This document shows, piece by piece, positions 11,476-22,140 of a stretch of DNA of 64,000 bases; position 1 is the stretch's first letter; every line of letters starts with the position of its first letter. Under the pieces are notes generated by a model. The model searched no databases, had not been told where the DNA came from, and worked only from the letters and a program-made list of their open reading frames with translations. The DNA comes from Carallia brachiata. Its lineage: Eukaryota; Streptophyta; Magnoliopsida; Malpighiales; Rhizophoraceae. The position numbers and the translations under genes were made by a program. Location: contig JADCRB010000016.1 in assembly GCA_021464245.1 (NCBI GenBank), positions 7,478,129-7,542,128 on the forward strand. Reading direction: 5' to 3'.

Positions 11476-12561
11476 TCACATAGTGTCATTGGGAGCAACC
11501 TGATGAGGATGGTGTGGGTACGACATAACCGAACCATAGTTACCACCGGTCCAATCCCTCTGCTGGAACATATACGGACCATGATTATGATGGTTATTGT
11601 GATGATCAATTTGAGGATGATGATGATGATGGTTACTATTCCCCATCTGCATCCCCATGTGCCCGTAAACCGGCACAGGCATCATTCCCCCGGCCAGATG
11701 GTAAGGAATCGGTATTGGCACTCCCAAATGCCCATTCCCATGAACAGCACCGTTCCCTCCACCACCACCACCACTGCCGGCGGTGCCGTCACTCTCGTGT
11801 AAACTCTGCGGCACAGGGGTTGATGCGAAAAGCTGATCGGACGATGAGGGTCCCTCGGTGGACAGGCCCTGCATCCTCTTCAAGTAAAGGCGGTACTTTT
11901 GCAAGTGACTGGCTACATTCTCCCGGGTCAAACCCTCCACGTTCATCAGCTGCATAATTGTCTTCGGAACCGCGTTCTTGATTCCCAGGTGCGCCACCAC
12001 ATCCACGAACCTCTTGTGCAGCTGCGGCGTCCACACGAGCCGCGGCCTCTTCGACGTCCTCCCCGCCGCCGACGGATCCTCGCCTGGATTCTCCACCCTC
12101 AACGCCGAATCCGCTTCCTCAGAATCAATCTTCCTCAACTTCCTCGAAGAATCCACCCCATCCCGATCCGCCGCATCATTCTCCTCCTCCTCTTCCTCCT
12201 CCGCCGCCGCCTCCACAACCATCGGGTCCTGGAGGGCCGTGGCCGCCCGCTCCTCCCCATTAAACGACTTGAAATTATTATTCGACGACAACTGCCAGCC
12301 GCCGCAGCCACGGAGGCTGGAGAGAGTCGTCTGGGAAGCTCGGTTCACGTCTCGAACCGTCCGGGACGGCTCCGGCGAGATGCTGAACGCCGACGCCAGC
12401 TTTGGCGGAATCAACACCTGCGATAAAGGGGTCAAGTCGTCGGCGTTCGGCAAACCCATCTCCCACTCTATAACCCTTTCTTCCTCCCCTTCATCATTAT
12501 TCCCTTCTTCTTCTTCTCCACCGTTCGCTTCAAATTCACTCATCTTCACTTCTTTTCCCAT
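11476..12561 (-). CDS. LUX: LUX ARRHYTHMO / PCL1 GARP transcription factor
   Basis: LUX is the DNA-binding subunit of the evening complex with ELF3 and ELF4. It represses PRR9 and other clock and growth genes at GATWCG sites in the nucleus. This is an intact intronless frame of 361 residues. The N-terminal [19 protein letters not shown] and [15 protein letters not shown] are the diagnostic LUX/BOA motif, followed by [15 protein letters not shown]. An acidic run ([10 protein letters not shown]) leads to the GARP/Myb-like domain at about residues 171-230, from [15 protein letters not shown] to [14 protein letters not shown]. The C-terminus is Gly- and His-rich, ending near SYPHHPHQ. Whether it is LUX or its paralogue BOA cannot be settled, since outside the Brassicaceae one gene often represents both. 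Its promoter carries evening elements and a LUX-type site, listed separately. Confidence 0.94.
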   Translation of the reverse strand: MGKEVKMSEFEANGGEEEEGNNDEGEEERVIEWEMGLPNADDLTPLSQVLIPPKLASAFSISPEPSRTVRDVNRASQTTLSSLRGCGGWQLSSNNNFKSFNGEERAATALQDPMVVEAAAEEEEEEENDAADRDGVDSSRKLRKIDSEEADSALRVENPGEDPSAAGRTSKRPRLVWTPQLHKRFVDVVAHLGIKNAVPKTIMQLMNVEGLTRENVASHLQKYRLYLKRMQGLSTEGPSSSDQLFASTPVPQSLHESDGTAGSGGGGGGNGAVHGNGHLGVPIPIPYHLAGGMMPVPVYGHMGMQMGNSNHHHHHPQIDHHNNHHNHGPYMFQQRDWTGGNYGSVMSYPHHPHQVAPNDTM

Positions 12562-12805
12562 AATTCCAATAAAAAATTTAAAAAAAAATACAAAAAATCA
12601 CAAAAAAAACAGGATCAGAGACAGATCTTTAGCTTTAGCTTTTTGGGAAATTCGGCTCTGTGTATGAATCCGTAAATTGGGTTGATTATATTTCGGGGGC
12701 TGTTTGGAGGAAAAGAAAAAAAAAAAGAAATTTTTTTTTTTTAAAAGAAAGGGTTAATTTTTGGACAATAATAAACATTAAGAAAAGCGAAAAAGTGCAA
12801 TATCT

Positions 12806-12811
12806 GATTCG
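12806..12811 (+). promoter_or_regulatory. LUX-binding site (GATTCG) in the LUX promoter
   Basis: GATTCG matches the GATWCG core bound by LUX, about 245 bp upstream of the LUX start codon. LUX is known to bind its own promoter in Arabidopsis, so negative autoregulation is a reasonable inference. A six-base site alone is weak evidence; its position next to evening elements strengthens it. Confidence 0.6.
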
Positions 12812-12850
12812 AGATCGGTTCTGTGTTGTGCCGACGTGGACGACTAAGCC

Positions 12851-12876
12851 AGATATTTTTGATCCGCTAAATATCT
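12851..12876. promoter_or_regulatory. Inverted pair of evening elements in the LUX promoter
   Basis: AGATATTTT (reverse complement of the full evening element AAAATATCT) at 12851-12859 faces AAATATCT at 12869-12876, nine bases apart. Evening elements are bound by CCA1, LHY and RVE8 and give dusk-phased expression. They lie about 290-315 bp upstream of the LUX start codon. Confidence 0.75.
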
Positions 12877-12961
12877 TCACTTTTACTCTCGGTTTGCTAC
12901 TCGCTCTGTGTAGCCGCCACGTTTCGAATTGCCCACTGACGAAAACGGCTGGTTCAATGGC

Positions 12962-12967
12962 CACGTG
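12962..12967. promoter_or_regulatory. G-box in the LUX promoter
   Basis: A perfect CACGTG lies about 400 bp upstream of the LUX start. G-boxes bind bHLH (PIF) and bZIP (HY5) factors and occur with evening elements in clock promoters. A second CACGTG at 13511-13516 lies about 950 bp upstream. Confidence 0.5.
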
Positions 12968-13097
12968 CTTAGTGGCGGTCGTGGATTGCGATGTGAAATT
13001 ACGGATTTGAGACGTTGATAAGAATTTTGGGATGTCTTAAATTTTTTAAGCTTTTGGTTATTAACAGTTCATTTTTTTTTTAGTTTTTACTTTTTTT

Positions 13098-13102
<5 letters not shown>

Positions 13103-13164
<62 letters not shown>
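13103..13164. repeat. Compound microsatellite (AT)n(AG)n
   Basis: An uninterrupted AT-dinucleotide run at 13103-13140 is followed directly by AG repeats at 13141-13164. Likely polymorphic in length. Confidence 0.97.
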
Positions 13165-13603
13165 TTTATTTAATTGAGATCGTATGAAAATCAATTATAC
13201 CTTTAAAACATAGATTTATTTTTATGTGTATACTTTCTTTTCTATATTTGGGATAAAAAGAAAAAATTTAGTAAAAAATTCATATAGACGAATTTTTGTA
13301 TTGTTAAAAAATATTTATATTTTTTTATACTATCTCAAATGAATCAAACTACTCATCTATCAAAATTGATGAATTATTGTCTAAAAACTAACTCATATAA
13401 AATAAAAAAGAAATTAAGAGTAATTTAAAATTTTTTAAAAATATAAAATTCACTAGAACTTTTCAGGATTCTTACGCTTCTGAAAGGGAATGAGATTGGT
13501 TCAACGGCGCCACGTGGGAAAAGCTCGTGGGCTTTTAAGGATGTTTTGGTAATTTCGAAGTTTGTGTTTTTCAGACAGCCGACTTTGCCCCCTATCCTTT
13601 GTA

Positions 13604-14083
13604 CTGTGTTTGGGAGGGGGAAAAGTGGGGGAGGTAGAGGAAAGTGAGAGAATTAAAGTAAATTATTGTGTTTGAAAAATGTTTGAAAAGTGGGGAGAAG
13701 AAAGTTTCTAATTCCTCTAATCCTCCTACCCCACCAAAACTAATCTTCCAAAAATGAGAAAAAGTTGTTAGTTCTCATACTAAATTTATTAAATAACTCA
13801 ATTACCCTTACATAATTTAAAAATTACAATTTTACCTAAACAAAATATCTTAATAAAATTTATTATGAATGATAAAATTGTTATTTCAACATATTTTATA
13901 TTCTTCTCCCCCACTTTCTACCATTTTCCAAACAAAAGAATTTATAATTTTTCTCCTTTCTATCACCTCTTTCCAAACACAAGAGAGGATAGAAAATATT
14001 CTCTTTCTCTAATGATCCTCTCCTTTTTACTTTCTTATCTCTCACTTTCCTCTCCTTAAAGAATTTTATCCAAATACAGTGTT
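13604..14083. mobile_element. Nonautonomous inverted-repeat element (MITE-like, about 480 bp)
   Basis: The left end CTGTGTTTGGGAGGGGGAAA continues into GAGGAAAGTGAGAGA. The right end, read in reverse complement, is CTGTATTTGGATAAAATTCT followed by GAGAGGAAAGTGAGAGA. The two ends are thus imperfect inverted repeats of about 50 bp around a non-coding AT-rich centre. Size and structure fit a MITE. A superfamily cannot be assigned because no clear target-site duplication is seen. Confidence 0.7.
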
Positions 14084-14164
14084 GATTTATTTATTCAATT
14101 GGACACTGGAGGACAGCAGGGTAGGGCTTTTGCTTTTGCAAATTAGTTATAAATTTAGCGACAA

Positions 14165-14372
14165 AAAAATTGTTAGGAATCACAACGCAGACTCGTTAAG
14201 TAATTAAAAAAAGATTATCCTTTTGAACACTAAAAAAAAAAAAAAGATTATCTTATTCTCATCTTCTTTTCTTTGACATTCATGTGATTCATAATGAACC
14301 AATTTCATATTTTCTCATAAACGTATAGTACCCATGGTCACGAGGGGACAAAATTCACCTAAACATTACTTG

Positions 14373-14425
<53 letters not shown>

Positions 14426-14700
14426 TTCACAAAAATAAATTTATTATCATTATATCGGTCGTTGAATCTATCAACTAAAATTAAAAAAAAAACTGCCGCC
14501 TTAAATTTTTTCATTCAACCACCCTAATCACTAATAGGTTCGAATGGTTGTTGCTTGTAAATTCTTCACTAAGAAACACCGTTCATTCTTGTATAAACAT
14601 TATGCTATAATGAGCAACTACGAGAAATGAGAATAGAGTGCGCCTGTATTTTCAGACCGCTGAAAAGAATTTGGGTAAAATTTTCAATTAGCGTTGTTGA
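14165..14700. repeat. AT-rich intergenic DNA with (TA)n microsatellite
   Basis: A TA/CA-interrupted dinucleotide run occupies about 14370-14425. No coding sequence is recognised in the stretch. Confidence 0.85.
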
Positions 14701-14986
14701 GAAAGGGTTCCAGCATCCTCCCTGACACCCAAACTAAAGTGCCTCAATTGACAGTCAATTGCTTACCAAGCTCCAGGTTAAGGGCTGTAGAGCTTGCACA
14801 AAGTACGTACCATTTTTTCATAACAACCTAAGCCTGAAAACTTGTGCACATGAGGTGGCAGGATTCAACTCCTGCCAATTTCAATCCTCCAACTCAAGTG
14901 AAATTTAAGATTTTGTTCCTTTTTGAGGTGCTGTGTCCTTCCAGTAGTGTTTTTACACCAGCTTTCCCCATCGTCGCTAATATCTA

Positions 14987-15022
14987 ACTGACTGACTATT
15001 AATTACTGACTGACTATTAATT
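14987..15022. repeat. 18-bp perfect tandem duplication
   Basis: ACTGACTGACTATTAATT occurs twice head to tail (14987-15004 and 15005-15022). It lies downstream of the Pumilio gene, outside any coding exon. Confidence 0.95.
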
Positions 15023-15742
15023 AATTCTGTCTAAAAAAAATAAAAAAAAATAAAAAGAAATAAAGCTGGTGCACATTGATAACCATCATATCAGACCATG
15101 TTTGTAGTATGACTATCATCTTAGTACAAGCCCACTCCCCCAAACCACCAAATTAAAAAAAAATCCAGCAAGCTTTAGCATTGAAGTTCAAAACATGCCC
15201 CAACAGATGGAACATGAATCGGGAGACAGGAAGCAGCAAATACGTGCAAAATGAACCCATCATCATCATGTCTAGCAGTGGACACCAGCACTTGGAACAT
15301 AGATATCATAAGATAATTGTATTGTAGAAACTTGGAAAAAGAAAAAAAAGAGTCAAATACCGATACATCAGCAGAAAACTCCAGCCTCGCCTAAACATTA
15401 CAGCTCTCCACATCGCAACATTTTCTACAGCAATAGTTTAGACTTCCTCAACGTTTTCTCAACATTTTACACCCTTTAGATCCTGTATTGTCACTTACTG
15501 TTCCTCTGGACGGGCATTTGGTGGATCAACATCTGGACTGAACCTCAACATGCTACTCTATGTATAAACCTTAAACTACACAATGTACAGTTTCGTTACA
15601 AGCATCAGCTTTTATTTCCCATCAGCTCGTACCTGTCTAAAAAGATAGGTAGAGACGTAGACCTAGACACGGAAAGGAAGAAAGAGAGGAAGCTCACTCT
15701 AGCCCCAGTTAGCTGTACAAACATGTTTCTTTCCTAGGCTGC

Positions 15743-18700
15743 CTATGCAGGGTGCAGAGACTGTGCAGCGATTCTCCTTTCTGCAAGCAATTTAAGTGTG
15801 TGAGCGAATTTCGTATTTACTTTTAAATACATCAAACTATTTTTGTAAACTTAAGGGCAATTATCAACAAAACAGAATGAATACCCCCAGCAGCAACAAG
15901 TTTTTCTACACGAGCAACAATATGCTTTCCGTAGGTGTACTTCTTCAATGCATTTAGATGAACTTTTATTCGGGTGAGGATCAGTTCACGCTGTTGGTCA
16001 TCACAAGTCTCCAGCACTTTTTGCACAACATAGTTTGCAAACTGATCTTTCATCATTGCCTGAAATGAAAAAAACAGCAAAAGATGTCAAATGTAATGGT
16101 ACGTAACCAGTAAACACCATTTCACAAATTTGCATTAACCATGTTCTCATTCAGAAAATAGATGTCAAGTGGTGGCTAATCTATTTAAATTTGGAAAAGG
16201 GTGTAGAAAGTTTCAAACCTGAAGAGGCTCATTCTCATCAGTAGTGCCAAGCATCTCGTTCACCAGCAACTGGCGTTCTGCAAGCCCACCAAAAGTTAAA
16301 CACTTTTCCACAACATTAGATGCAAACTTTTGCTGACTCATCTGGACTATCTTTCCAGCTAACTCTTTGATGATAGCTGACCGTTCATGAGGTTTTCCAT
16401 GCTCTAGTACATGCTGCCAAAAACAAAAATGAAAAGGAGATGAAGAAAAGCCATAAAACATTTAACCAAATAACTACATTCAAAATCCAATATACAGATT
16501 CATAGCAGGGAAAGGCATGACAACTTCAAGTTTCTCCTGTAATTGCATGACAACAAGCATCAAAGTGCGTAACCCTTGTAACCACATCACATTCCATTCG
16601 ATAGTATTCACAGTTACTGGGAAATTTTAATGCTGAATACTTCTGTTATATCAACCACCAACGGCTGGAAAGCTCCCACCCTAACTCCATTACAATTAAA
16701 TTGTTTTACACCACTACCATCAAAAAAAAAAAAGGCAGCAGCATCTATGGTCACAAGCTACAAAGATTCTATGAAAAATAACCAACCTGGACAACATAAT
16801 TTCCATACTGATCTTGTGCCAACATGCTGACAGCTCCTAGAATCTCATCCATAACTTTAATCTGTGTTTTCGGGTCCTTGCAGTGTTCCAGTATCCTCTG
16901 TAACAAAAGTGCAAAGGCCATCCATATCAATTTCTTCTTCAAAGGTTATCAGCCTTAAAATAAGCAAAAGAAAAAAAATTCTAACCTGAATCACACGGCA
17001 CCCATACGGATGGGTGGAAAGGTTAACAACCTGATCAAAAAATGTTGACACAATGAACTGGATATTTTCTTCAGGAACACACTCAATACACTTTTGGATG
17101 ACATGGTTCCCATTCTGGTCACGTACACAGCGCATGACATGACCATCAAGCTCTTCAACCATTTTAATCTTCTGATCCAGGTCAACAACCTCAATGGCCT
17201 GAACAATTAGAACAGGAAAGTTAATACCAAAAACTTGAATACAAGCACATGTTGAGTTTTTTTAAGTTCAATCAGCATGCTGAAGAGATGCAGCATTGGT
17301 CTAAAAGCGAATCATGTTATTCAATCTAAAGAATAGTGAAATCAGAGATGCATAACCAACTTCATAATGGGCAATATTGTTGGTGCCGAGATGAGGATGC
17401 AGAAGACATTGTTTGCACAATCAGAGTCCATCAGCCTAATAGGGTGGATCCAAAACTGGTATTTCCTTGAACAATAAATATAATTACACACCATTTTTCA
17501 TATACCATTCCTGGCTCATTTGCTCATAGACCTCCATATGCGAAAACTAAAAATACCTTCTGGATCACTCGACAACCATACATTTGGAGGCTAAGTGTTA
17601 AAACATGGCCAAAAAGCTTGCCAGCCAGTTCTCTTTGCTGTGAAGGAAGTCCATGTTCAAAAAACTGCATCCAAATATGCAAGTTGCATTTGTAAGTACA
17701 ATAAAAATTAAAAAAAAAAAAAACTACATAAATTAAAAGTATATCTCACCAAAAAAGAAGTCAAATACCTTCTGAATTACATAATTACCAAATACATCAG
17801 TCATCAAAGTAAGAGCTTGAGGCATGATTTCCTGATAAACCATGTTCTTCTCATCCATTGTTGCGGTCTCAAGTTTTTGTTGAATGAATCGACTACCATA
17901 CTGATCCGCACTACTCACAGTGACATCAAGTCATTTAAATTAATTGTGGATAGTAGAAAAGCAATTTAACTAGAAAGATTTTTAACGGGAAGTACCTAAA
18001 TTCAACAACGTGACCAGCAATTTCTGAAAGTTCTAAACATTTAGTTTTATTGCTCTTAAAATCTTCCAGGAGGGATGATGCAAAGCTTTCACTGATACTG
18101 CCAGCATCCAAGTGCCAGGCTCCCACAATTCCCCCACTTAAGTTCCTAACCCCAGAGGGAAAACGCACATTTAGTTCATTGAGTCTTATGGGACTGCCAG
18201 GTCCACCTGGGGAGTTCGGAATAATAGGGCTTGTCAAGGGACTCCCAGGATATGACATGCCAACACCAAAGGCAGGATTTCCGTAATAGCCATGATGATT
18301 AGAACTACCAGATTTACCACCCAAAGGAACTCCATACTGAGATTTCTGAGGAGACAGAAGAGCTCCAACGTAAGCTTTCTGAAGCTCAAGTAAGTTCATA
18401 TATGAGTTACCTAAGTAGCTCCTGTCCACTGAAGGATCATTGAGAGCTGCTAGCTGGGCAGCATACTCGGACGTCCTCAAGTACTGGAGATATAATGGAT
18501 CAACGTATGGTCCCTGAAGGGTACTCCCAGATATTGGGCTACCCACCCTTCCAAGACTGTGATTCAGATGCGGAAGCTGTTACATTAGTACCAAAACCCA
18601 AACTTCCTCCAAGGGCTCTCGAGTCCATTCCAGAAGCAGCCATAGCTGATGCTGCTGCAGCATTTTCAAATAACGGTGGCAAATTACCAGTTCCAAGTTG

Positions 18701-21248
18701 GCTGGCCACCATGGAAGCCAATGCTGGATTCATGGAGTATCCACCTAAGCTATAATTTGGATGTGACGAATTCATAGCATCTACATGCTGGTATTGAGCG
18801 GCCAAGCCAGCACCTGTATTAAGAGTGGATGTAGGTGAGCCTCTCATGTAAGAATTACCAGAGGAAACAGCAGATCTGTGCAACTCAGCCTGGCGGTCGA
18901 CCATCAAGGACGAGCCGTTCGTGTCTGACCCACTACCATTTGTCTGACCCAAATCAGAGTAAGAAATTTTTTGCTGAATAAGGAGCAGAAGGCATATGAA
19001 AATTCCCAGATTCAGATTTCTTTAAATATGAATGTTGCTTCACATTATTGTGACCACACTGCGGACCAAACAGGTAACTCGGATGATTATCAACATCTGG
19101 TTGTATCTGGGATGGCAAATGGCTTTCTTCATCAGTGATTCCATTTGTTGACAAGTTCATTCCAGACAATGCAGCTGCCAAATCTGGAGAATCGTTAAGA
19201 CTGGATGGGACACCACTAAATGAGTTTGAGCCTGTAATAGATCTCTTCTCAGATGAGATTACTCTCCCTTGTCCAATTGGTGTAGGGCAAGGACTAGGAG
19301 CCCTCGTGACATGTTGTGGATCAGGAGTAGTACTTCTAGACAAGGAAGCACCCAGAGCAGCAGCATACGACAGGGAAGATGTTTGACCAGTATTTTGGAT
19401 AGCAGATGGGCCCTGACCATTTGCACCAGTCCGCAAGAGATCTGCAGAAGATGATTCACGGCGCAATTGAGCTAGCTCAGCTTCAGCCGAACCAATAGTC
19501 TCAATATCTTCATTAAATGCATTGCGGCTAGCTGGGCGCGAAGGATGCCCCTTTGCATGAGTTGAACGGCCCAAGTCATCCTGCATAGATAATTTTAAAA
19601 TTACAGAAACAAAATTGTACTAGCAGTTCACAGGAGAAATACAGCACAATCAACATACTATCAACAAGTCCTGAGAAGTGCAAGTAGGTGTGCATGAGAC
19701 AAAAAAAGAAAATTGGATGCTAAAGCACAATTGAAAGCTAATCCAAATGAGAGCTCACTCTACAAACATTGTTGAGGCAATGTGCAGTGGGATCAACTAT
19801 TTTTTGGAAATCCTTAGAAATCAAGGTCTATGCAACAACATGCACTAACCATTTCAAGCAAAGAAAAAATGCCTCTTAATTAAGTGAGAATCTATAATTA
19901 AACATATCAAATTCCACCAAGATAAGTTAACCAACAAATAAAACAAAATCTTAATCCTAAATAATCCTTTCTCGTCATTCCATTCTATTATGAATTGAGT
20001 TTGGTGTGAAATGAAGGTATTCTAAATCCTTCCTGACCAAATATTTCCAAGCAACTTAGGTCGTCCTCTCCCTTTCCACTTGCCATCCAACTAAATTTAG
20101 TTCCCCCCCCCCCCAACCCTAAAAATGAAGTATTTGTAGGCCTACATTGAACATGTCCAAACCAATGTAAACGTCACTCTCTCAGCTTATCAAAGGATAT
20201 AAGTGACTAATGCTGCCTTTTACGTGACCAGATCCTAGTTCAGCAGACATTGTAATATGGATAGAGTGTCAACCATAAATATATTGCCATGAAGAACAAT
20301 GAAAAACGAGATGCCTAGTCACATGAAGAATAACCAACTAAATTTTTTATATCAAGAAGGCCCAGTGGTAATTGGAAGGAAGACAAAAACATTTGTAACG
20401 TGTCAATATGACTAAATTTAGTATGTGTCAACTGAAATTTCTCAAAGGATAACCCAATACCATACGTGGCCAGTGATAATTAATAAATGCCACAAAAGAC
20501 AATTCACGAAAACTAACATTCATTTCCATTATACAACAAAGAAATGAAGCAGCAAAGCAGTAAATTCACCAATCAATGGTAACATAACTAGGTTGAAGTA
20601 AATTATAGAAGTCACCTGAAAGATTTCGGCAATACTCTTCTGTTTGTTCCCAAGTCCTAATCCAGGTAAACCTATCAGTCCATCACCACCCCATTCCGTC
20701 GAGCCCTGGACTTTCTCTGACTCAACCCCACTCTCTTGTTTCCTCGAATCAAATCCCGGTGGCATTGAAAACAAGGACCTCCCACTACCATTATCAGCCC
20801 TATTCACTTTCCTCCTATCTCCAATCCCACCTAAAACTGAACTCCCTCCCTTCAATCTCTGTGCAGACCTCCAATCTTCCCTTGACAGCAAAGGAGGGGG
20901 AAGCCTGGGGTTCAAATTCACATGAGAGTAATAGTACGATAAATAAGCTGGATCAGACATCAGCTCCTCGTCAGTCAAAAATCCGTTTCCATTTTTACCA
21001 CTAGCAAATTCCGGAAGTATGGCTCCACCACCCCCTCCACCGCCTAACAAACCACCCACTGCACTCAAAGAACCCTCTACGGTTGGAGGTGCAGACCCAC
21101 TTCTATACAAATTAAGCTCTCTCTCGCGATCATCAGCCTCTTGCCTACGCTGCTCACGCAGCAACAACCCTATTTCCTTCTCTAAATCGTCGCCAAACGA
21201 TGCATCGTTTGCTCCTATCATCGGTCTCCTTCCCAATTCAGATAACAT
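15743..21248 (-). CDS. PUM: Pumilio/PUF RNA-binding protein, APUM1/2-like (two frame breaks in exon 2)
   Basis: Cytoplasmic repressor that binds 3' UTR sites and promotes mRNA decay. Nine exons: 21248-20616, 19580-17996, 17910-17769, 17664-17557, 17198-16986, 16897-16787, 16413-16219, 16059-15885 and 15780-15743, all GT-AG, about 1065 residues. The disordered N-terminus carries [32 protein letters not shown] and [20 protein letters not shown], the plant NABP region. Eight PUF repeats follow, with base-contact triplets S-R-Q, N-Y-Q, C-R-Q, N-H-Q, C-R-Q, N-Y-Q, S-N-E and N-Y-Q, predicting the canonical UGUAUAUA target. The C-terminus is [13 protein letters not shown]. The frame breaks at about 18967-18972 and 18551-18562; each needs one base fewer (or two more), and exon length modulo 3 agrees. 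The start at 21248 follows the family; an in-frame Met at 21302 exists. Confidence 0.94.
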
Positions 21249-22140
21249 ATTCAAAATCCCAATTTGATCATTACCCACTATGACAACAACACCGCTGATC
21301 AATACCCAATTTCAAAAAAACACCCCCTTAAACATAAATGACCCTAAAAATCAAAGCTTTCTTCGTATGAATCATCTCAAAGCCGGAAACCCATATATAC
21401 AGTTCCAAGATGGTAACTTTAAACTATTAAAGGTCAAAACTTTGAAAGCCTAAGTTGATCAAAATAAAAAATTTTCAATCCTAGACCAACAAAACCTTGA
21501 TTATGAAGCATAAAAGCAGGATTGAAAATATGTCCAATTCTTGCCGACAATCGATTCCCGGGAACATAACAGAAAACTCAAGCGGACCATGTTTCCATGT
21601 AACATCATCAGTAACAACACAACAAGAACATCAAATAAAAGTGATGGTGCAAGAAAGTGACTTTGCAGAAGCAGGGCAAAAACAATGACCAAATAGAGAT
21701 GGTGAAGAGGGATAGCTTGACGGCTGAGATCAATCTGGCGGCGAGTGCTTCTTACAAGAAGAACCCTTTAGGGTTTTGTTCCATAACAAGGAGATTAAAT
21801 ACAGTTAGATACAATAATGGTAAAAAACAAAACCCCCCAAAAAGGGATATTTTATTCAATTTTCTTTCCTCTTGATAGTTTCAAGAAGGGAAGAAAAAAA
21901 CCAATAAAAAAGAAAAGGGTTTTTTTATTTTAGTTTATTTTTATCAAAAATATGTCCTAAAAATAAGGGTAATTGACCGAGTGATAACCGACTGTTGTAG
22001 TCATAACGAAATTGGGGATATTGCTTGGGGGGTACTAGAAGATAATGATGTTTGTTTTCCTCGTGTTCCAAAACAGGAATGTGTAACTGACACGTAGGCT
22101 CACTTAGATTGGTTGCTTTGTCTCTCTGCATTCTGGCATT
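21249..22140. promoter_or_regulatory. Pumilio leader and promoter region
   Basis: The region upstream of the Pumilio start on the minus strand. Short frames here do not resemble proteins, so it is probably 5' untranslated and promoter DNA. No TATA box or operator stands out clearly enough to call. Confidence 0.45.

Noticed and set aside
11503..12667. His/Arg-rich and Ser-rich plus-strand frames across LUX
   Set aside because: Antisense shadows of the Asp/Glu- and His-rich LUX coding sequence.
14855..14885. T-arm-like hairpin GGCAGGATTCAACTCCTGCC
   Set aside because: The loop is eight bases and no other tRNA arm is found around it.
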